Origin: Planctomycetaceae bacterium
GTDB taxonomy: Bacteria; Planctomycetota; Planctomycetia; Planctomycetales; Planctomycetaceae
Assembly: GCA_020426065.1 (NCBI GenBank)
Contig: JAGQQT010000034.1
Coordinates: forward strand, 8,814 to 14,534
Direction: 5' to 3'
DNA: 5,721 nucleotides
Positions 1 through 5,721 of this stretch are shown one piece after another. Below the pieces are notes generated by a model that did not search any database, had not been told where the DNA came from, and was given only the letters and a program-made list of their open reading frames with translations. The position numbers and the translations under genes are program-made. Numbering within the stretch: position 1 is the first letter of the stretch; each line of letters starts with the position of its first letter.

Positions 1-1
1 G

Positions 2-1624
2 ACAGATGCCCTGACGTTTGACCTGGGTGAAGGCGACGATCAGATCGTTTTAAGCTTGCTGGATAATATTTCGATTACCGTGGTCGATGACGCTGCAGGA
101 ATTGATGCGGTCAGTTTTCAGGGGGCAGCTGGAGTTCAGTCGAGCAATCTCCTGATTGATGCGGAGTCGATTTCACTCAGTTCGACTTTCTCCAGCATGG
201 GTGACATTCAACTCGTCGGTGCGATCACGATTGTGGATGCAGTTGATCTGGATGCGACCGGACAGATTCAACTCGACGGAACAGTCACTGCTGGCAACAT
301 GATGTCTTCGCTGAGCCTCAATGCAGCGGGCGATATCCAGATCACAGATACCGTGCTCGATTTGACTTCCCTGATGGTCACAACCGATACGAGTGCACAA
401 CTGGGTGATGTTGACTTCTCGACTTCGGCAGGCACACTGGAAGTTCAGGCCCTGACGGACATCATGATCGATGGTAGTATTTCAGGATCCACTGCGGTGG
501 ATTTCAGTGCGGGGCAGCAGATCTCGATCACGGGACAGATGACGGCAGCGACTTCTGGAAGTGGCCATCTCTTTCAGGCGGCTGGGACGGACATTTCCCT
601 GGGGAATGAGGTTTCCGGTTTTGATACCGTTTCACTGGATGCCAGCACTGAGTTGACGATCTCAAACGACATTACAGGATTCGTCGATTTTGGATCCACG
701 GGTACTGGCGTCACTCACTTCGATAGCAGCACCGATCATTTACTGGACGGGGGAAGTGTATCAATCGCGGGAGCGGTGCAGGTTTCATCGAACCTGACTG
801 TCAACCTGACCGGAACCGCAAATTTTGGTGATACGACTGCTCAGACAACCGGTTTAATCCTGGAATTGGTAGCCGATCAGATCCTGCTGACTGGACTGGC
901 TGATTTCGATCTGGTCCAGCTGAATGCGATGGCGATTACACCAACGGGAGGAGCCGCTCAGATCTCCGGAACGGTCAGTGGAATTACACAACTGGAAATC
1001 ACGACCGAAAAGTCGCTCACACTGGGAGGAGCGGTTACCGCTGGCCAGATCCAACTCGATACCGAACTGGTTACGATCAATGAATCGCTGCTCGCTCTGG
1101 ATCAGCCACTGGTCATCACGACGAATGACCTGGAAATCCAGGGCAATGGTTCGATCAACGGGACACAGGATCTGAACCTGTCAACTCGCGATCAGGCACG
1201 GTCGATCGGACTGGGAGGTGATGTCGGTGATATTGTGGCGGATTCTCTGCATTTGACGGAACTGGAAATGCAGGCTATCCAGACAATAGGCCGGGTGACG
1301 ATTGGCAGTGCCAGTTATACTGGGCAGCTCTCGGTGTATTCGCTGGATTTGACAGGAAACAGTTTTGATCTGCTGCTGCAGGCGGATGCGGGCAGCACCA
1401 TGACAATCACAGAACAGGTTCTGCTGGGTGCAAACCATTTTGAAATCGATCCTCCGACCGATGTCGTTATTTCTGCCCCCATGATTGCTGCGGGTGCGGG
1501 TTCATTCACGATCACCGCTCTGAACAACATCCTGTTTCAGAACACCGGAAGTCTGACCACCAGCTCGGGTGCGATCGAATTGTCGGCAGGGAACGATATC
1601 CGATTTGATCAGACAGTTTCTCCC
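2..1624 (+). other. Irregular beta-strand (haemagglutinin-like) region before the repeat array
   Basis: This 541-residue part of the giant protein has no fixed period. It consists of short degenerate strand motifs, for example GDIQLVGAITI, AGDIQITDTV, QQISITGQM, TELTISNDI and KSLTLGGAVTAG, each followed by a G/S/T/D-rich turn. This is the pattern of beta-solenoid coils of unequal length. The first Lys or Arg is residue 337 (AAG at 1010-1012), so the first 336 residues carry His as their only potentially basic side chain. His occurs here (about five times) but not in the downstream array. The motif LGEGDD near the left edge (23-40) recalls a single RTX-like GGxGxD turn, but one copy is not enough to call an RTX domain. 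The haemagglutinin-like assignment rests on sequence style. Confidence 0.6.
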
Positions 1625-4600
1625 GTCCTGCAGACAGACAGCGGCGCGATCAGCCTTACTGCCGATACGGATAACGATACCAACGGACAGATTGATATTC
1701 TGCAGGATTCTGAGTTCAGCACGGCTACGGCACCTGGCTCGATTCTGCTGGCTGGTTCTGTGACATCCACCAGCCTGATGCCAGCTTCTCTGAACATTGT
1801 TTCGGCGGGAGATGTGACGGTTGAGCAGTCGGTGACGGTGCTCAATCTGCTCTCGTTTGATGCGGCAGGTACGCTCCTGATTGAAGGAGGGATCAGTGAT
1901 GTGTCCACTCTGCAGACCAGCAGTAATGGGACAACTGAAATTGACACTGTGTCGATCAGTGTGGGGACCGCTGATTTCGGGAATGCGATGACTGTGCTGC
2001 AGGATGTCTCCTTCACCGGGACCGGTGATATCACTTTCCAGCAGGCTTTGTCGGGCAGTGGAATCGAATCTCTGGATCTGACCACCGATGGCAGCGTGAG
2101 CTTTGATGGTCCGGTTACAGATCTGGCGTTACTCGATAACGATGCTTTGGTGACAACTACTTTCGGCGGAAATGTTTCGAACACCTCCTCATTGTTGACC
2201 AGTTCACGCGGTACCACGGAAATTGATACGGCATCGATCAGTGTCGGGACCGCTGATTTTGGAAATGCGGTCACACTGCTGCAGGATCTTTCCCTCACTG
2301 CGAATGGTGATGTCACTTTCCAGCAGGTGTTGTCCGGCATTGGAATCGAGTCCCTGGACATTACAACAGACGGAAATCTGAGCTTTGCAGGTCCTGTCAA
2401 CGATCTGGCGCTGCTCGATCTTGATGCCTTGGGAGTAGTGACATTCGGAGCCGATCTTTCTGGGATAACCAGTCTGATCATCAGTGCCCGAGGCACAACT
2501 GAGATTGATACTGCATCAATCAGCGTAGGGACTGCTGATTTCGGGAACGCGGTCACGTTGCTGCAGGACCTCACATTGATCGCGACGGGTGATGTGTCGT
2601 TTCAGATGGCTTTGACAGGGAGCGGTGTGGAATCTCTGGGTATTTCCACTGATGGCAATGTGAACTTTGCGAGTACGATTTCTGATCTGGCCCAACTGGA
2701 TCTCGATGCCCTGGGGATCACAACATTCGGCGGAAATATTTCCAATGTAAGTTCAGTCTTGACCAGTTCACGTGGCACCACAGATATCGATACCGCCTCA
2801 ATCAGTGTGGACACAGCTGATTTCGCTAATGCAGTAATACTGCTACAGGATCTGATGCTGACTGCAACTGGCAGCATAACCTTTCAGCAGGCCGTATCGG
2901 GCAGCGGCGCAGAGTCGCTGGAAGTGACCACTGATGGCAGTGTGGGCTTTGGGAGTGCCGTTTCCGATTTGACTCTGCTCGATCTGGATGCCCTCGGAGT
3001 CGTCACATTCAGTGGTGATCTCTCTGGAATTGCCAGTCTGATGATCAGTAACCGTGGGACCACGGAGTTCGATACCGCATCAATCAGTGTGGGGACCGCT
3101 GATTTCGGAAACGCAGTGACGCTGCTGCAGGACCTTTCACTGACCGCGACCAGTGATGTGACCTTTCAGCAGTCTCTGTCAGGCAGTGGAGTGGAATCTC
3201 TGGACATCAGCACCGATGGCAGTGTGAACTTTCTAGGAGCGATCGCTGATCTGTTCTTGCTGGACGTGGACGCACTGGGAACAACGACATTTGGAGGAAA
3301 TATTTCCAATGTCACCTCTTTGATGACCAGTTCGCGTGGTACCACGGAAATTGACACCGCATCGATCAGTGTAGGAACCGCTGAGTTTGGAAATGCAGTC
3401 ACGCTGCTGCAGGACCTTTCTCTGACCGCGTCCAGTGATATGACATTTCAGCAGACTTTATCTGGCAGTGGTCTGGAGTCGCTTGAGGTTACAACAGATG
3501 GCAATCTGAGTTATGCCGGCACGATTTCAGATCTGGCACTACTCGATAATGATGCTCTCGGAACAACAACATTTGGGGGAAATGTTTCCAATATCACCTC
3601 GCTCTTAACCAGTTCTCGCGGCTCTACGGAAATAGATACCGCAACGATCAGTGTGGGAACCGTAGATTTTGGAAATGCGGTCATCCTGCTGCAGGACCTG
3701 TCTCTGTCGGCAACCGGAGATGTGACCTTTCAGCAGGCATTGTCAGGCAGTGGTGCTGAATCTCTCGACATAACCACTGATGGAAATGTGAACTTTGAGA
3801 GCACTGTTTCTGATCTGGCTCTGCTCGATTTAGACGCTCTGGGAATTACGACATTTGGAGGTGATATCTCCAACGTGGCCACTCTGATGACCAGTTCCCG
3901 CGGCACTACGGAAATAGATACAGCATCAATCAGCGTGGGAACCACTGATTTTGGAAATGCGGTCACCTTGCTGCAGGACCTGATGCTGACCGCGACGGGC
4001 GACATTGCCTTTCAACAGTCGCTATCGGGAAGTGGAATTGAGTCGCTGAGTATCCTGACCGACGGAAATATGAACTTTCTAAACACGGTTTCGGATCTGG
4101 CTCTGCTGGATGTGGATGCCCTGGGGACCACAACCTTCAGCGGTGACCTTCCTAATGTTAGCACATTGCAGACCAGTTCTCGTGGCACCACGGAAATTGA
4201 CACTGCTTCCTTCAGTATTGGAACCGCTGATTTTGGTAATCCTGTCATGCTCCTGCAGGATCTCACACTCACGGCGAGTGGCGATGTCACCTTTCAGCAG
4301 ACATTGTCTGGCAGTGGAGTGGAATCTTTCAACGTAACGACTGGTGGCAGTGTGAGTTTTCTTGGTATGGTCAGCGATCTGGCAGTGCTGGATCTTGATG
4401 CTCTGGGAGTGACAACATTCGGTGGGGATATCTCTGCTGTCGCTGCTATGCAGACCAGTTCACGCGGTACTACAGAAATTGACACCGGCTCAATCAGTGT
4501 TGGATCTGCTGATTTCGGCAATGCCGTTACGCTGCTGCAGGATCTGATGCTGACCACAACAGGCGATGTGACTTTCCAGCAGTCTCTGTCAGGCAGTGGT

Positions 4601-5721
4601 GTGGAAGCCCTGAGTCTCGCTGCAGAAGGCAACGTTCAATTTCTGGGAATGATTTCCGATCTGGCATTGCTGGATCTGGATAACCTTGGCACAACCACAT
4701 TCGCCGGTGATCTGGCAAATGTGACGACTCTCCAGACCAGTGTCCGGGGCACAACCGAGTTCAATACGGCTGCTGCCAATGTGGGAACCGCTGATTTCGG
4801 GAACGCGGTGACTCTGTTGCAGGATCTTTCACTGGTTGCCACTGGTGATGTGACGTTTCAGCAGGCGTTGTCAGGCAGTGGTGCGGAATCGCTGGATGTG
4901 ACCACCGATGGCAATGTGAACTTTCTGAGCACTGTTTCTGATCTGGCACTGCTGGATGTGGATGCTTTGGGCGGAGCAACATTCGGTGGAGATATTTCTA
5001 ACGTCACTTCATTGTTGACCAGCTCGCGTGGTACCACTGAAATAGATACCGCGTCGATCAGTGTGGGAACTGCTGATTTCGGAAATGTAGTGACACTGCT
5101 CCAGGATCTGACTTTGACCGCGAGTGGTGATGTTACTTTCCAGCAACAGTTGGCCGGCAGTGGATTCGAGTCACTGGATCTCACCACCGATGGCAGTGTG
5201 ATTTTTGCAGGAATCTCTGACCTGGCTCTCCTTGATCTCGATGCACTTGTCAAATTGACATTTGGTGGTGACATCTCGAATGTCACGAATCTTCTCACCA
5301 GCAGTCGCGGAACAACTGAGTTTGATACGGCCAGCGTATCTGTTGGGACTGCCGATTTCGGGAACCCGGCCAGCCTGCTGCAGGATCTATCCTTGACGGC
5401 AACTGGCGATATCACTTTCCAGCAATCCGTTTCAGGTAGCGGAGTCGAATCTCTGGATGTGACCACTGATGGCAGCGTGAGCTTTGATGGCTCAGTTTCC
5501 GATCTGGCTCTGCTCGATCTTGATGCCTTGGGGACCACGACATTCGGCGGAAATATTTCCAACGTCACTTCTCTGTTGACCAGTTCTCGTGGTACGACTG
5601 AAGTTGATACCGCCAGCATTTCGGTAGGAACAGTAGATTTCGCAAACGCGGTCAACTTGCTGCAGGATCTCTCTCTGGCTGCGAACGGAGATGTGACCTT
5701 TCAACAGGCACTTTCCGGTAG
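2..5721 (+). CDS. Internal fragment of a giant beta-strand-repeat surface/secreted protein
   Basis: Reading from base 2 gives 1,906 codons without a stop, plus two bases of the next codon. Start and stop are both outside the window, so signal peptide, anchor or sorting domains cannot be assessed. Residues 1-541 are irregular beta-strand sequence, 542-635 a diverged repeat, and 636-1906 a tandem array of 94-residue units. The sequence is dominated by G, D, S, T and aliphatic residues in alternating patterns such as GDIQ, GDVTF and SLDVTTDG, typical of beta-helix or haemagglutinin-like proteins. I see no Cys or Trp, two Lys and 17 Arg, so the protein is very acidic, as expected for an extracellular protein. 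No catalytic motif is visible. The likely role is adhesion, a surface structure or extracellular matrix, which is inferred. The precise family is not recognised. The style resembles giant planctomycete proteins annotated as beta strand repeat-containing. Confidence is high for coding and moderate for class. Confidence 0.93.
1172..1350 (+). other. IGLGG...IG module typical of FHA-like beta-strand proteins
   Basis: Within the giant protein, the strand LNLST is followed by SIGLGGDVGD, then an L-x-L-x-E-L-x-x-[IL] stretch (SLHLTELEMQAI), then VTIGSASYTGQLSV. From memory, many filamentous-haemagglutinin-like and planctomycete or cyanobacterial giant proteins carry a similar arrangement: IGLG, a short LS..EL..I segment, then L.IG....G.I.V. 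The function of this module is not known to me. It also holds three of the four Arg residues found before the array (1187, 1199 and about 1292). The boundaries are approximate. Confidence 0.45.
1625..1906 (+). repeat. Diverged first repeat unit (R0), 282 bp
   Basis: This segment can be aligned to the downstream 94-residue repeat although its sequence is much changed. It keeps an LQT start, an ILQD core (CAG at 1703), a SLNIVSAGDVTVEQSV stretch matching SLDVTTDGNVNF, and LNLLSFDAAGTLLIEGGISDVS matching the end of the unit. It is exactly 94 codons long. The LQD core, however, sits about five residues earlier than in the other units, with five extra residues after it. It contains an acidic DTDNDTNGQID stretch (1664-1696) absent from later copies, and it lacks the conserved Arg. 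It reads as a transitional or ancestral copy at the array edge. The alignment was made by eye. Confidence 0.6.
5009..5287 (+). repeat. Repeat unit R12: 93 residues, one codon deleted
   Basis: This is the only complete unit that breaks the 282-bp period. Where other units read F-x-G-T-V/I-S-D, this one reads FAGISD, so one codon near unit position 69 is missing and the unit is 279 bp long, still in frame. It also has the only Lys in the array (AAA at 5252-5254, in DALVKLTF, where other units have GTT or GVV) and an extra Gln in TFQQQL. The rest of the unit, including SSRGTTEIDT and ADFGN, is typical. Confidence 0.85.
5570..5721 (+). repeat. Repeat unit R14, cut by the window edge
   Basis: The first 50 codons match the consensus from SLLTSSRGTTE to FQQALSG, with small changes: V12 for I, V22 for A, A25 for G and N29 for T. 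Nothing marks the end of the array here, so further units probably follow to the right. Confidence 0.9.

Larger units (their letters stand above)
1907..5721 (+). repeat. Tandem array of 94-residue (282-bp) repeats, 13 complete plus one partial
   Basis: The units begin at 1907, 2189, 2471, 2753, 3035, 3317, 3599, 3881, 4163, 4445, 4727, 5009, 5288 and 5570. The codon for an invariant Gln (unit position 32, in LLQDL) recurs at 2000, 2282, 2564 and so on to 5102 in exact 282-bp steps, then at 5381 (279 bp later) and 5663. Residues unchanged in all 14 units include G8, T10, T14, F24, N26, L31, Q32, D33, F44, Q45 and G50. In the 13 complete units E54, G62, D72, L73, D77, D79, L81, T85 and F86 are also kept. 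Core motifs are SSRGTTEIDT, ADFGNAVTLLQDL, GDVTFQQ.LSGSG, TTDG and SDLALLDLDAL. Four F-centred strand motifs per unit suggest beta-solenoid coils. The array runs off the right edge. Confidence 0.95.

Noticed and set aside
23..40. RTX (hemolysin-type calcium-binding) repeat, from LGEGDD
   Set aside because: Only one imperfect copy is visible and no further GGxGxDx nonapeptides follow, so an RTX domain cannot be supported.
924..1175. Short plus-strand frames in other registers (924-1175, 1569-1763, 4110-4337)
   Set aside because: They overlap the giant frame completely, and their translations are basic and Arg/Ser/Leu-rich in the way of out-of-frame reading.
1609..2574. A 321-residue open frame on the minus strand with repeated SAVPTLIDAVSISVVP motifs
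   Set aside because: It is the antisense echo of the plus-strand repeats: its motifs recur with the same 282-bp period and it lies wholly inside the longer uninterrupted plus-strand frame. Codon bias of the real gene removes stops in this register.
4858..5655. A 265-residue minus-strand open frame, and similar 78-112-residue ones at 2602-4842
   Set aside because: Same antisense register of the repeats, broken at irregular points by chance stops, with no independent start context or domain.
2000..5668. A recurring CTGCAG palindrome in most units as a regulatory or recombination site
   Set aside because: It is explained by the invariant Leu-Gln codons at unit positions 31-32 with the preferred CTG codon, and it is lost silently or by codon change in several units (for example R4, R11 and R12).
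1907..5721. CRISPR array, insertion-sequence or satellite DNA as the source of the periodic repeats
   Set aside because: The 282-bp period is a multiple of three, the frame is open throughout and conservation is at protein level with silent differences, so these are protein domain repeats. There are no short identical repeats with unique spacers and no terminal inverted repeats.

Overview
The whole window lies inside one very large protein-coding gene on the + strand. The frame starting at base 2 is open for 1,906 codons to base 5719 with no stop. Neither the start codon, the stop codon nor any intergenic DNA is present, so both ends of the gene are outside the window. No RNA gene, mobile element, CRISPR array, promoter or terminator is supported. 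The many minus-strand open frames and the few short plus-strand ones are shadows of this gene; the similar proteins they encode only echo its repeats.

The visible protein has two parts. Bases 2-1624 (541 residues) encode irregular, low-complexity beta-strand sequence rich in G, D, S, T, L, I and V, of the kind found in filamentous-haemagglutinin-like or 'beta strand repeat' surface proteins. It includes an IGLGG...IG module of a type I recognise from such proteins (about 1172-1350). Bases 1625-1906 encode a strongly diverged first repeat. From 1907 to the end of the window the protein is a tandem array of 94-residue (282-bp) units: 13 complete copies and the first 50 residues of a 14th. The period is exact except for one copy that has lost a single codon. 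The array continues beyond the right edge.

Each unit appears to contain four smaller beta-strand motifs marked by phenylalanines at unit positions 24, 44, 66 and 86, which suggests a long beta-solenoid. The composition is extreme. By my reading of the translation there is no Cys or Trp, and there are only two Lys and 17 Arg in 1,906 residues, against abundant Asp and Glu. In the array, almost the only basic residue is one Arg at position 7, present in 13 of 14 units. This suggests a secreted, acidic, possibly cation-binding extracellular or cell-surface protein.

The organism is a bacterium with roughly balanced GC content. Giant, Cys-poor, repetitive beta-strand proteins of this style are common in Planctomycetota (Gimesia/Rubinisphaera/Rhodopirellula-like), and that is my best guess; it rests on style rather than on a marker gene. 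The biological role (adhesion, surface layer, matrix) is inference. No multi-gene system can be seen, because only one gene is present.
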